55,795 nucleotides of DNA from Pasteurellaceae bacterium 15-036681 (GCA_002002485.1 MQVI01000014.1:1-55795), one strand, 5' to 3'; shown: positions 17,977 to 26,425, counted from the stretch's first letter. Translations and numbers: made by a program. Notes: generated by a model not told the origin, from the sequence alone.

Positions 17977-18043
17977 ATCTAGCTGGATTCAGTCGTTTAA
18001 AATTTATCCTTTGGAGCAAAGTTTCACAACTTCATAATAAATG

Positions 18044-18059
18044 TGTGATCTTTGTCACA
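18044..18059. promoter_or_regulatory. CRP-cAMP site upstream of cstA
   Basis: TGTGATCTTTGTCACA is a perfect TGTGA-N6-TCACA palindrome, flanked by AAATG and TTTTT as in strong sites. It is the N-type (TGTGA), not the competence CRP-S type. A TATAAT at 18093-18098 lies downstream, and the cstA ATG is at 18182. Confidence 0.75.
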
Positions 18060-18092
18060 TTTTTATACAGCTATTCACAAAAAGACAACCTT

Positions 18093-18098
18093 TATAAT
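18093..18098 (+). promoter_or_regulatory. Probable -10 of cstA
   Basis: TATAAT in CCTTTATAATTTAC, with no good -35, as expected for a CRP-activated promoter. The CRP site centre is about 53 bp before the predicted start. Confidence 0.4.
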
Positions 18099-18181
18099 TT
18101 ACTTTACTAACATAGACATCTAAAATATGTACGCCTTTAGGCTTATCAGTAGTTCTATTTATCTCACCTTAGGATCTCATT

Positions 18182-19768
18182 ATGTTGTGGTTTTTCTTTT
18201 GTGTTGCCGTATTAGTACTTGGGTACTTTGTATACGGTAAAATCATCGAGAAGATCTTCGTGATCAACCCGAAAAAAACAACGCCAGCTTATTCTATGAA
18301 TGACGGTGTTGACTATATGCCAATGTCAAAAAAACGTATTTGGTTAATTCAATTATTAAATATTGCCGGAACAGGTCCGATTTTTGGCCCTATTTTAGGG
18401 GCATTATACGGCCCAGTTGCAATGCTTTGGATTGTTCTTGGTTGTATCTTTGCTGGTGCAGTTCATGACTATTTCTGCGGTATGCTTAGTATTCGTAACC
18501 GTGGTGCATCAATGCCAACTCTTGCAGGAAAATACTTAGGTAGCCCTGTTAAAGCATTTATCAACGTAATGGCGGTTATCTTACTATTCTTAGTTGGTGT
18601 AGTATTCGTAACTAGCCCTGCAGCGTTATTAAGTACCATTACCATGGATACTTTTGGTGCTGCAAGCGGTGCGATTTCGTTAGATAATGCGGAAGAGGCC
18701 ATTCAAGCAGCTAATGGTTTAACTGTATTTGGTATGGACAAACCGACGGTAATCGTTGTTTGGACTGGTATTATCTTCTGCTACTACATTTTAGCAACTC
18801 TATTACCTATCGATAAAATCATAGGTAAAATCTATCCATTCTTCGGTGCATTATTACTATTTATGTCTGTAGGCATGGTGTACGGTTTAGTTTCAAGCCA
18901 CTTAAGCGTGACTGACCCAATTGAATTTTTCCGTACAGTAGATGGTTTCTCTGTTGAAAAATTCAGTCAAAATTTCCAAGTGAAGGGTGATGTTCCAATT
19001 TGGCCATTACTATTCTTAACAATCTCTTGTGGTGCATTATCTGGTTTCCACGCTACACAAACTCCATTAATGGCGCGTTGTGCGGAGAATGAAAAAGAAG
19101 GCCGCTTTATTTTCTACGGCGCAATGATTGCAGAAGGTGTTATTGCATTAGTATGGTGTGCGGTTGGTTTAAGTTTCTACGAAAACCCACAAGCATTACA
19201 AGCTGCAATTGATGCAGGCTCACCATCTAAAGTTGTATATGATTCATCAATTCATTTCTTAGGCTTTATTGGTGGTATCTTTGCGGTATTAGGTGTTGTT
19301 GTATTACCAATTACTTCTGGCGATACTGCGTTCCGTTCGGCACGCTTAATCATTGCAGAATTCTTCCATTTAGAACAACGCACTTTAGCTAAACGTTTAA
19401 TGGTGGCATTACCTCTATTTGCTATTGCTTTCTGGATTATCGCAAGCCACATCGACTTTGGTGTGTTATGGCGTTACTTCACATGGGCAAACCAAACAAC
19501 AGCAATGGTGATGTTATGGACGGCTGCAGCATACTTATATCGTCACCATAAATTCCACTGGGTATGTACTATCCCTGCGGCATTTATCACAGCAGTATGT
19601 TTCACATATTTAGCAAATAATAAAATCGGTTTTGGCTTAGATTACCAATTATCTGTTTATATTGGCTTAGGCGCAATGCTTGTATGTGTGGCAATGTTCT
19701 TTACCCTATTAAAACCAATGGGTAAAGATGATCCTGACGCTTATGTAGATGATACTCAAAAAGCGTAA
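18182..19768 (+). CDS. cstA: Carbon starvation protein CstA family transporter
   Basis: A 528-residue polytopic inner-membrane protein of the CstA family, implicated in peptide and pyruvate uptake. Family signatures are PAYSMNDGVDYMPMSKK near residue 40, LNIAGTGPIFGPILGALYGP near 60-79, and ISCGALSGFHATQTPLMARC near 285. It is the short form, lacking the long C-terminal extension of E. coli CstA (about 700 residues). AGGAT precedes the ATG. The perfect CRP site upstream fits induction when preferred carbon is exhausted. Confidence 0.88.
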   Translation: MLWFFFCVAVLVLGYFVYGKIIEKIFVINPKKTTPAYSMNDGVDYMPMSKKRIWLIQLLNIAGTGPIFGPILGALYGPVAMLWIVLGCIFAGAVHDYFCGMLSIRNRGASMPTLAGKYLGSPVKAFINVMAVILLFLVGVVFVTSPAALLSTITMDTFGAASGAISLDNAEEAIQAANGLTVFGMDKPTVIVVWTGIIFCYYILATLLPIDKIIGKIYPFFGALLLFMSVGMVYGLVSSHLSVTDPIEFFRTVDGFSVEKFSQNFQVKGDVPIWPLLFLTISCGALSGFHATQTPLMARCAENEKEGRFIFYGAMIAEGVIALVWCAVGLSFYENPQALQAAIDAGSPSKVVYDSSIHFLGFIGGIFAVLGVVVLPITSGDTAFRSARLIIAEFFHLEQRTLAKRLMVALPLFAIAFWIIASHIDFGVLWRYFTWANQTTAMVMLWTAAAYLYRHHKFHWVCTIPAAFITAVCFTYLANNKIGFGLDYQLSVYIGLGAMLVCVAMFFTLLKPMGKDDPDAYVDDTQKA

Positions 19769-19780
19769 TTATCATGTTTA

Positions 19781-19813
19781 GCTGGCGCGAGCATCTTGCT
19801 CGTGCCATTTTTT
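19781..19813. repeat. Single hairpin of the hrpA palindrome family
   Basis: GGCGCGAGCA (19784-19793), loop TCT, TGCTCGTGCC (19797-19806) with one G-T wobble, preceded by GCT and followed by ATTTTTT. It differs at only two positions from the arm of the palindrome inside hrpA (30033-30057). It lies between cstA and the tatD-family gene and may terminate cstA. It leaves the downstream gene without a clear Shine-Dalgarno. Confidence 0.7.
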
Positions 19814-19817
19814 ATCT

Positions 19818-20615
19818 ATGAAATTCTTCGATATTCACACCCATTTTGATTATCTTTCTCAAGATTTAGATCTTTCTATTTCTCAACTTATTGAGCAATC
19901 TAAACGTTCTCATGTAGAACGTATTCTCGTTGTTGCTATATCTGCAAAAAATTTTGATAATGTTACCGCTTGTAACCGTGTCGAACCAAATCATGTTGTT
20001 TATGGATTAGGACTACACCCACTTTATATAGCTGAACATAAGTACTCAGATTTGGATTTATTGGAACAGCGATTATCAATTAGAGATAAGTATTGCACAG
20101 CGATTGCTGAAATTGGTTTAGAAAAAGCTGTAGAAAGTGTAGCTACAGCTGAAATGTGGAAAAAACAGTGTGAATTTTTAGAAGCTCAATTAGCTTTCGC
20201 CAAGCGGTTTAATTTACCTGTTAATTTGCATTCTCGCAAAAGTCATGACGCTCTAGCTCCTTTTTTAAGAAAAGCTCAACTAACCCGAACAGGCGTGGTA
20301 CATGGATTTGCAGGTAGTTATGAGCAAGCCAAACGCTTTGTTGATTTAGGCTATAAAATTGGTGTTGGCGGTACTATCACTTATCAGAGAGCAAACAAAA
20401 CTCGTGAGGCAATTCGTAAACTTCCTCTTGAGAGTTTATTGCTCGAAACGGATTCCCCTGATATGCCTGTTTTTGGCTTTCAAGGCGAACCTAATCGCCC
20501 TGAAAGAATCAAGGTAAGCTTTGACTCACTTTGTGAGTTACGTTCAGAGTCTCCAGAGCTTATCGCTGAAACGATTTGGCAAACAAGTGAAAAGCTGTTT
20601 TGGTTAAAAGCCTAA
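19818..20615 (+). CDS. TatD-family metal-dependent hydrolase (YjjV-like)
   Basis: A 265-residue TIM-barrel hydrolase; family members are metal-dependent nucleases or deoxyribonucleases. Metal ligands are visible in order: His7 and His9 (DIHTHFD), Glu in AEIGLE, His in NLHSRKSH, His in VVHGFAG, Asp in LLETDSPDM. No Shine-Dalgarno is evident because a palindrome lies just upstream. A perfect reverse uptake word lies inside the gene at 19965-19973. It ends 4 bases into the convergent antitoxin gene. Confidence 0.85.
   Translation: MKFFDIHTHFDYLSQDLDLSISQLIEQSKRSHVERILVVAISAKNFDNVTACNRVEPNHVVYGLGLHPLYIAEHKYSDLDLLEQRLSIRDKYCTAIAEIGLEKAVESVATAEMWKKQCEFLEAQLAFAKRFNLPVNLHSRKSHDALAPFLRKAQLTRTGVVHGFAGSYEQAKRFVDLGYKIGVGGTITYQRANKTREAIRKLPLESLLLETDSPDMPVFGFQGEPNRPERIKVSFDSLCELRSESPELIAETIWQTSEKLFWLKA
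19965..19973 (-). repeat. DNA uptake signal word (Apl type)
   Basis: ACCGCTTGT, reverse complement of ACAAGCGGT, inside the tatD-family gene. Confidence 0.7.
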
Positions 20616-20968
20616 AATTCTAGTTGAATTGGTGAGATACCTAATGCTTTTGCAATTTTTTCCTTTGTTATTTTTCGTAATGAATGTGATTTTTCATATT
20701 TAGCATAAGCAGGCTGAGAAATACCTAAACGCGCTGCGACTTCTGCTTGTGTCAGGCCTAAATATTCGCGCCATGCTTTAATCGGTGGAATTTCTTTAAT
20801 CAAAACTTCCCCAACAATTTCATGTGGAACAGTCAGCTCTTCTGTTTGCCTTGGAGTAGATACTAGTGATAAATAGTAATCGTAAGGTAATACTGCAACA
20901 AGAGGCATTCCATTTTGATCATTAACAATTTGTACATTAGCATTATGAAGATTAGTATGTATTGTCAT
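20612..20968 (-). CDS. Antitoxin with Phd-like N-terminus and XRE helix-turn-helix
   Basis: A 118-residue protein. The C-terminal half (about 65-115) is a clear XRE helix-turn-helix: LGLTQAEVAARLGISQPAY, then KITKEKIAKALGI. The N-terminal half has VQIVNDQNGMPLVAVLPYDYY, which resembles the beta-strand core of Phd/YefM antitoxins. It overlaps the upstream toxin gene by 17 bases. Its role would be to bind the toxin and repress the operon. Confidence 0.82.
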   Translation of the reverse strand: MTIHTNLHNANVQIVNDQNGMPLVAVLPYDYYLSLVSTPRQTEELTVPHEIVGEVLIKEIPPIKAWREYLGLTQAEVAARLGISQPAYAKYEKSHSLRKITKEKIAKALGISPIQLEF

Positions 20969-21218
20969 CTCGTTTCTCCACTTTGTTTATGGTAATAATA
21001 ATTGGGTTTCCTTGTGTATCAATTTCAAAAATGACACGATAATCACCAACTCTTAGGCGGTAATCCTTACGATTTTGTAATTTTTTTATATCAAGAAAAC
21101 ATTGCGGCCAATCTTTTAATTCGCTAATTGCAGCATATACTTTCGAACGAATTTGAATATTGGTTATTTTGGCTAACCCTTTGCGAGCTTTAGCGGTCCA
21201 TTCTATGTTATTACTCAT
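20952..21218 (-). CDS. RelE/ParE-family toxin
   Basis: About 88 residues starting MSNNIEWTAKARKGLAK, with the family hallmarks DIKKLQNRKDYRLRVGDYRVIFEI. The frame is open up to 21269, but ATG at 21218 is preceded by AGAGGG at good spacing and gives a normal family N-terminus. The toxin gene comes first and overlaps the antitoxin by 17 bases. comF ends only 51 bases upstream on the same strand with no evident terminator between, so read-through from comF is likely. Confidence 0.82.
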   Translation of the reverse strand: MSNNIEWTAKARKGLAKITNIQIRSKVYAAISELKDWPQCFLDIKKLQNRKDYRLRVGDYRVIFEIDTQGNPIIITINKVEKRDDNTY

Positions 21219-21233
21219 TCTACCCTCTTTAAT

Positions 21234-21259
21234 ATAACTTAACCATAACTTTATAACCT
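21234..21259 (-). promoter_or_regulatory. Direct repeats upstream of the toxin-antitoxin pair, possible operator
   Basis: ATAACTT at 21234-21240 and 21245-21251, and ATAACCT at 21253-21259, lie just before the toxin start in the comF-toxin gap. The two perfect copies are 11 bp apart, one helical turn. Autoregulation by the XRE antitoxin is inferred, not shown. Confidence 0.3.
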
Positions 21260-21269
21260 TTTTAATCAA

Positions 21270-21947
21270 TCAAGCCCTAGCTAAAGTCCAAACTTGGATT
21301 TCTTTTACTCCTTGCTTTAATAATTCAGCACAGATTGCATTTAAGGTGGAGCCTGTTGTGACGACATCATCTACAATAGCGACTCGTTCATAAGTTTGAA
21401 TCGGTTGATACCTAAAAGCTTTATGTAGGTTACTGCGTCTCTCTTTGGCTGTGAGTTCTTGTTGTGGCCGAGTTGCTCGAATTCTCTGTAAGCTATCCGT
21501 ATCCAGTGGAATATTGAGCCATTTTGAGAGAGGAGCTGCAATTAATTCAGCTTGGTTGAATCCTCGTTTCCAATAACGTTGCCAATATAATGGCACAGGC
21601 ATAATTACTTCTGGTAAATTGAGTGCTTGCTCACGCTGAGCATTACGAATAGCGAGGAGTAATAAGCGAGATAGCATTTTATCTAACCAGTATTGTTCCT
21701 GATATTTAAAACGATGTATCCATTCTGCAAGCGGTGTTTTATATTCTGCAATTTGCACAATACGATGCCATTTAGGCTCGTTTCTTAAGCAGTTACCACA
21801 GCCTATTTGATATTCTGGTAATATTGCTCCACAGCAACCACAATAAGGCTTCTGGATAATTAACCGATAACAGTGACTACAGATGCCGTGTGTAGTCATG
21901 GCTAGGGTTTTATTGCAGTGGAAACATCGAAATCCCCATATATTCAT
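21270..21947 (-). CDS. comF: Competence protein ComF (phosphoribosyltransferase family)
   Basis: A 225-residue protein needed to bring transforming DNA from periplasm to cytoplasm in Haemophilus. The N-terminus has a zinc-ribbon of CxxC pairs (RCFHCNKT, ICSHCYR, CGCCGAIL, GCGNC). The C-terminal half is a phosphoribosyltransferase fold with VAIVDDVVTTGST. The start is ATG at 21947 with AGGAGG 7 bases upstream; the frame extends further but without support. A CRP-S-like site lies about 69 bases upstream. In H. influenzae comF closes the comA-F operon; here it stands apart. Confidence 0.88.
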   Translation of the reverse strand: MNIWGFRCFHCNKTLAMTTHGICSHCYRLIIQKPYCGCCGAILPEYQIGCGNCLRNEPKWHRIVQIAEYKTPLAEWIHRFKYQEQYWLDKMLSRLLLLAIRNAQREQALNLPEVIMPVPLYWQRYWKRGFNQAELIAAPLSKWLNIPLDTDSLQRIRATRPQQELTAKERRSNLHKAFRYQPIQTYERVAIVDDVVTTGSTLNAICAELLKQGVKEIQVWTLARA

Positions 21948-22005
21948 TTGTAGCCTCCTGTTTTTATTGAACTTTATCAATTTTTTCCGGATTAATTTGG
22001 ACTAT

Positions 22006-22027
22006 TTTTGTGATCTTCATCGAAAAA
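22006..22027 (-). promoter_or_regulatory. CRP-S-like site upstream of comF
   Basis: Plus-strand halves TTTTGTGATC and CATCGAAAAA; the right half repeats the ATCGAAAAA seen in the CRP-S site at 10483. The centre is about 69 bp before the comF ATG. It is too close to the plus-strand phosphatase promoter (TAGAAT at 22032) to activate that gene normally. Confidence 0.5.
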
Positions 22028-22066
22028 CTGATAGAATTTTAAGATTATTTCACATAAGGATCTGTT

Positions 22067-22876
22067 ATGAATAAACCAAAACACCCAGTTAAAATTGTCT
22101 TTTTCGATATTGATGAAACCCTCTACTATAAAAAAGAAACACGCATTCCTGATTCCATTTCACAGCAAGTTCTTCCTGCATTAAAAGCTAAAGGCATTAT
22201 TCCAGCGATTGCAACTGGACGTACTTATGGTGCTTTTCCAAAAGCAATTAAGCCATTGATGAATGAGAATGGATTTGAGCTATTTGTAACTACAAATGGA
22301 CAATACAATTTATACAAAGGCGAAATAATTAGCCAATATCCACTGCCACTTGAGCGTATTGAGCGTATACTCACACATTTAAAATCACTTAATATTGAAT
22401 ATGCATTTGTGACCGCAGATGAGATTGCCGTTTCAAAAAATACCTATGAGGTAGAAACTTCGTTACGTCCAATTAAAGAAGATTATATTGTGGATCCTGA
22501 TTTCCATTTAACTCATAGTGTTATTCAGCTACTTGCATTCTTTAAGCCTGAACAAACTGAAGAAGTGCTTGCGACAGGCATTTTAGAAGATGATTTGAAA
22601 GAGGTTCGTTGGCATGAATATTCTGTTGATTTACTTAAAAAAGATAATTCTAAAGCCGTAGGGATTCAAGATGTTATGCATCATTTTGGTTATACAATTG
22701 ATAATGCAATGGCATTTGGTGATGGTTTAAATGATGTTGAAATGCTTTCAACCGTTGGTTTTGGTGTCGCAATGGGAAATGCAGAGCCTGAATTAAAAGC
22801 TTTAGCTGATTATGTGACCTTGCCGATTGAGCAAGATGGAATTCTAGATGCCCTTAAAAAATTATGTGTTATTTAA
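22067..22876 (+). CDS. Cof-type HAD-IIB sugar/nucleotide phosphatase
   Basis: A 269-residue haloacid dehalogenase phosphatase. The catalytic Asp14 and Asp16 lie in FFDIDETL, motif II is ATGRTYG, and motif IV is FGDGLNDVEML. The large type IIB cap is inserted between them. Such enzymes dephosphorylate sugar phosphates, nucleotides or flavin precursors; the substrate is unknown. AAGGAT precedes the ATG. Single gene, divergent from comF. Confidence 0.88.
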   Translation: MNKPKHPVKIVFFDIDETLYYKKETRIPDSISQQVLPALKAKGIIPAIATGRTYGAFPKAIKPLMNENGFELFVTTNGQYNLYKGEIISQYPLPLERIERILTHLKSLNIEYAFVTADEIAVSKNTYEVETSLRPIKEDYIVDPDFHLTHSVIQLLAFFKPEQTEEVLATGILEDDLKEVRWHEYSVDLLKKDNSKAVGIQDVMHHFGYTIDNAMAFGDGLNDVEMLSTVGFGVAMGNAEPELKALADYVTLPIEQDGILDALKKLCVI

Positions 22877-22966
22877 CTTGAATTCATAGTCAATAAATGT
22901 AAACTATTCTCACTTGTAAATTATTAATCTAATTAGGGCGCTTGTTGCCCTATTTTTATACCGCCT

Positions 22967-24433
22967 ATGAAAAATAAAATTTTAATTTCAACCTTAGCTT
23001 TCACGTTTTCTACATTTGCTATTGCTGATGATAATCAAAAGGTTAATGATCGTCTCAATGACCAGCGTATCCAAGCGGAAAGCAGTGTTACTCATATTCG
23101 AAATCAAAGTCATGTTCAGTCTAACTCTGTACAGGATGTAAAGAAGAATGAATCGAGTACATTATCAATTACTAAAGAAGAACTTGCTAAGCATCCTGAC
23201 TTAGTTGTTAGGGCATTAATTCCAGCTGTGGCGCAAGGCAATGCAGATAATGTAAAGCTACTTTACCCAATTTATCAACAAATTCCTGAACAATTCAAAG
23301 ATTCTACTCTGACTCAATGGTCTCAAGCTATTCTTGCCAAACAACAAGGTGATAATAGCCAAGCAATCAAGCTCTACCGCCAAATTTTAGCGGAGAATAA
23401 TGATATTCACCCTGTAAGATTACAGCTTGCGGTTGCATTATTTGAAAATAATGAAATGGAAGCATCAGAAGACCAATTCCAAAAATTACGCGCTGAAAAA
23501 ATGGCTCCTCAAATTAATAATATAATTGATCAGTATATTCAGGCCATTAATAAGCGTGATCGCTGGACGTTTAGTGGTGGATTAACTTATTTAAATGATC
23601 CAAATATTAATAATGCGCCTAAAGCTGGTACTCAATATGGAAATTGGATTGCACCGAAAAGAGAATCCGCGGAGGGGATAGGCTTTAATTTTAACATTGG
23701 TAAGAAATGGTCATGGGGCAATGGATTTTATAATGAACTTCGTTTGAATACTAATGGTAAATATTATTGGGATAATAAGAAATACAATGAAGTAACAGGG
23801 CGAGCAAGCGTTGGTTTAGGGTTTCAAAATGCCAAATATAATATAGAGCTTCTGCCATTTATGGAACAGACTCTTTATGCTGGTGGTTCTGCTCAAAGTG
23901 ATACATTAAAACGCTTCTCGAAGGGAAGTGGTGTAGCCCTTGAAAGTCATTACTGGCTTAATCCGCAATGGCAACTTAATGCAAACTATGAATATGCGGA
24001 GCAGCGTTATACTGCACGCAAGCATTTGAATGGTAATTATCACTTTGTTTCGACAGGTCTAGCTTACTTTCCAAAAGCAACTCAATATTGGTTCGCGAAT
24101 GTGAACTATAACAGGACATCAACCCGAGATAAAGATGATAGCTTTTTCCGCCGAGGTATTAGTTTAGGTTGGGGACAAGAGTGGGATAAAGGTCTATCAA
24201 CGCGTTTATCTTTCAATATAGCTGAAAAACAGTATAAAGCGCCAATGCCTATTTTTGGTATTACTCAGCGTAATAAAGAGTGGGGAATGCAAGCTTCTGT
24301 TTGGCATAGAGCTGTGCATTATTGGGGAATAACTCCTCGCTTAACTTATAATTTTACACGTACACGTAGTAATCATGTGTTCTATAGTTACGATAAACAT
24401 CGCATATTCTTAGATTTTAGCAAACAGTTCTAA
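22967..24433 (+). CDS. Slam-like outer membrane protein (surface lipoprotein assembly modulator)
   Basis: A 488-residue protein with a signal peptide (cleavage near IA-DDNQ, residue 20), a charged Gln/Asn-rich segment, TPR-like helices (about 75-195: AIKLYRQILAENND, VRLQLAVALFENNEM), then a C-terminal region of alternating aromatic strands from about 200 ending in Phe, as in an outer membrane barrel. This is the layout of Slam proteins (DUF560), which carry lipoproteins such as TbpB to the cell surface. No lipoprotein or receptor gene is next to it, so its client is elsewhere. Confidence 0.78.
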   Translation: MKNKILISTLAFTFSTFAIADDNQKVNDRLNDQRIQAESSVTHIRNQSHVQSNSVQDVKKNESSTLSITKEELAKHPDLVVRALIPAVAQGNADNVKLLYPIYQQIPEQFKDSTLTQWSQAILAKQQGDNSQAIKLYRQILAENNDIHPVRLQLAVALFENNEMEASEDQFQKLRAEKMAPQINNIIDQYIQAINKRDRWTFSGGLTYLNDPNINNAPKAGTQYGNWIAPKRESAEGIGFNFNIGKKWSWGNGFYNELRLNTNGKYYWDNKKYNEVTGRASVGLGFQNAKYNIELLPFMEQTLYAGGSAQSDTLKRFSKGSGVALESHYWLNPQWQLNANYEYAEQRYTARKHLNGNYHFVSTGLAYFPKATQYWFANVNYNRTSTRDKDDSFFRRGISLGWGQEWDKGLSTRLSFNIAEKQYKAPMPIFGITQRNKEWGMQASVWHRAVHYWGITPRLTYNFTRTRSNHVFYSYDKHRIFLDFSKQF

Positions 24434-24439
24434 TATAAA

Positions 24440-24475
24440 AACGCCCCGTTATGGATAATAGCGAGGCGTTATTCA
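24440..24475. terminator. Terminator between the Slam-like gene and rluD
   Basis: AACGCCCCG (24440-24448) pairs with CGAGGCGTT (24462-24470) with one mismatch. The minus-strand reading ends in TTTTTATA, so it fits rluD best. Confidence 0.65.
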
Positions 24476-24476
24476 T

Positions 24477-25454
24477 TTAGTAATCTAATTCATCTTTATA
24501 GAGTAGGTAATCCGCTTTTAGCGCTTCAATTAGCTCAACAAAATCTTCAGGTAATGGTGCATGCCATTCCATTACTTCGCCTGTAATTGGGTGCTCTAAA
24601 CGTAGCATTGCAGCATGTAATGCTTGGCGTTTGAAATTACGTAATACTTCTAAAAACTCAGCGCTTGCACCTTTTGGAGGACGTGGACGTCCACCATAAA
24701 GCTGATCTCCCAATAATGGATGAGCGATATGTGCCATGTGTACACGAATTTGGTGGGTACGACCTGTCTCTAAGCGTAAACGCAAACGTGTATAGTTACG
24801 GAAACGTTCCATAATACGATAGTGAGTGACAGCTGGTTTTCCCATTGGGTGTACTGCCATTGCCGTACGTTTTGTTGGGTGGCGAGACATTGGTTCATCA
24901 ACTTTACCGCCCTGGGTCATTATGCCGCTTGCAACAGCCTCATATTCACGAGTAATTCGGCGTTTCTGCAATGCAGTTACAAGGTGAGTTTGAGCAGGAA
25001 CTGTTTTTGCCACAACCATCAAGCCTGTTGTATCTTTATCTAAACGATGTACGATACCAGCACGTGGTACTTCAGCAATTTGCGGATAGTAGTGCAACAA
25101 TGCATTAAGAACGGTGCCATCTGGATTACCAGCTCCTGGATGTACAACAAGATCTTTCGGTTTATTGATGACTAAAATATCATCATCTTCATATACGATA
25201 TTAAGCGGAATATCCTGTGGTTCAAAGCGAACCTCTTCTTCAAGCTCTGCTTGAATTTCAATTTGTTCTCCGCCGAATACTTTTTCACGGGCTTTATTTA
25301 CAATGTTACCGTTTACACTAACTAAATCACTCTCGATCCACACTTTAATGCGTGAGCGAGAGTAGTCAGGAAACAATTGTGCGAGGGCTTGATCTAGACG
25401 TAAGCCCAATAAATCTGAAGTCACTTCAGCTTGTAGGGTAATTTGTTGAGTCAT
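24477..25454 (-). CDS. rluD: 23S rRNA pseudouridine synthase D
   Basis: Isomerises uridines 1911, 1915 and 1917 in helix 69 of 23S rRNA. The 325-residue protein has an N-terminal S4 RNA-binding domain (about 15-75: LDQALAQLFPDYSRSRIKVWI) and the RluA-type catalytic motif HRLDKDTTGL with Asp139, the same number as in E. coli. It is divergent from bamD, a pairing conserved from E. coli (rluD-yfiO). Confidence 0.95.
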   Translation of the reverse strand: MTQQITLQAEVTSDLLGLRLDQALAQLFPDYSRSRIKVWIESDLVSVNGNIVNKAREKVFGGEQIEIQAELEEEVRFEPQDIPLNIVYEDDDILVINKPKDLVVHPGAGNPDGTVLNALLHYYPQIAEVPRAGIVHRLDKDTTGLMVVAKTVPAQTHLVTALQKRRITREYEAVASGIMTQGGKVDEPMSRHPTKRTAMAVHPMGKPAVTHYRIMERFRNYTRLRLRLETGRTHQIRVHMAHIAHPLLGDQLYGGRPRPPKGASAEFLEVLRNFKRQALHAAMLRLEHPITGEVMEWHAPLPEDFVELIEALKADYLLYKDELDY

Positions 25455-25606
25455 TTATAATAAAATTCCAAATTCTGATTTGCTTATTAATGTTTGTCCT
25501 ATAGAATAGCACTGTTATTTTGTATGAACTTTGCGAAACATTGTAGGTCTGACTGCATTGTAACATATCTTTAATCGCAAACACTTTCTTATAGGTAAAA
25601 TTCATT

Positions 25607-26383
25607 ATGCGTAAATTATCTTCTTTAGCTGTTATTTTGTTAGCGGGTCTTATCGTTGGTTGTTCTTCAAATAAAAACGAATTTGATGGGATTCCAGCAC
25701 AGGAATTATACAATAAAGGACAAAGTTACTTACAAGAGGGCGATTATAACAACGCAATTCGCCACTTAGAAGCAGTAAGTATCGGAGAACAGCAGCAGGC
25801 TGGCTATGGGGAACAAGTTCAATTAAGTTTAATTTATGCGAATTATAAATTGGGTGAATATCATAAAGCTCTAGATGCAGCAGAGCGTTTTGTTCGAGCT
25901 CATCCAAATAGTGCTTCGATGGATTATGTGTTTTACCTTGCTGGATTAAGTAATGCTCGTTTAGGTGATAACTGGTTCCAAGATTTATTTAATGTAAATC
26001 GTTCATCTCGTGCAGTAGAAAGTGTGCGTAATGCTTATGGTAGTTTCCAAACGGTAGTTCAGCAATTCCCTCACAGCCAATATGTGCAAGATTCTGCAAA
26101 TTGGATGGCGTATTTAAAAGAACGTTTAGCAGAACATGAATTAAAAATTGCAGAATTTTATATGGAACGTGATGCTTATGTAGCCGTTGCAAACCGCGTG
26201 GAAGAGATGATGCGTTTCTACCCAGAAAGCAAATCAACTTATGATGCATTACCGTTATTGAAAAAATCATTAGAAGCAATGGGTATTAATGATTCTGCAC
26301 AAAAAGTTGCAGCAATGATTGAAGAAGGTAAATCAAAAGAGTTTTCGAGCAGCAAAAAACCTGAGTATGGTGCTCAATTCTAA
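25607..26383 (+). CDS. bamD: Outer membrane assembly lipoprotein BamD
   Basis: Essential lipoprotein partner of BamA in outer membrane protein insertion. The 258-residue precursor has a lipobox LIVGCS with Cys19 as the acylation site. Five TPR-like helical pairs follow (for example AQELYNKGQSYLQEGDYNNAIRHLEAV near 32-58 and YANYKLGEYHKALDAAERFV near 85-104). Position opposite rluD supports the call. A strong hairpin follows. Confidence 0.95.
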   Translation: MRKLSSLAVILLAGLIVGCSSNKNEFDGIPAQELYNKGQSYLQEGDYNNAIRHLEAVSIGEQQQAGYGEQVQLSLIYANYKLGEYHKALDAAERFVRAHPNSASMDYVFYLAGLSNARLGDNWFQDLFNVNRSSRAVESVRNAYGSFQTVVQQFPHSQYVQDSANWMAYLKERLAEHELKIAEFYMERDAYVAVANRVEEMMRFYPESKSTYDALPLLKKSLEAMGINDSAQKVAAMIEEGKSKEFSSSKKPEYGAQF

Positions 26384-26400
26384 TTTCATGATTATTAACG

Positions 26401-26425
26401 AAAAGGGGATTTTAATCCCCTTTTT
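26401..26425 (+). terminator. Terminator of bamD
   Basis: AAAAGGGGATT (26401-26411) pairs with AATCCCCTTTT (26414-26424) and runs into T residues. Confidence 0.8.

Noticed and set aside
17871-18110. Small frames in the degP-cstA gap
   Set aside because: They run through the sigma-E-like promoter and CRP site and have no ribosome sites.
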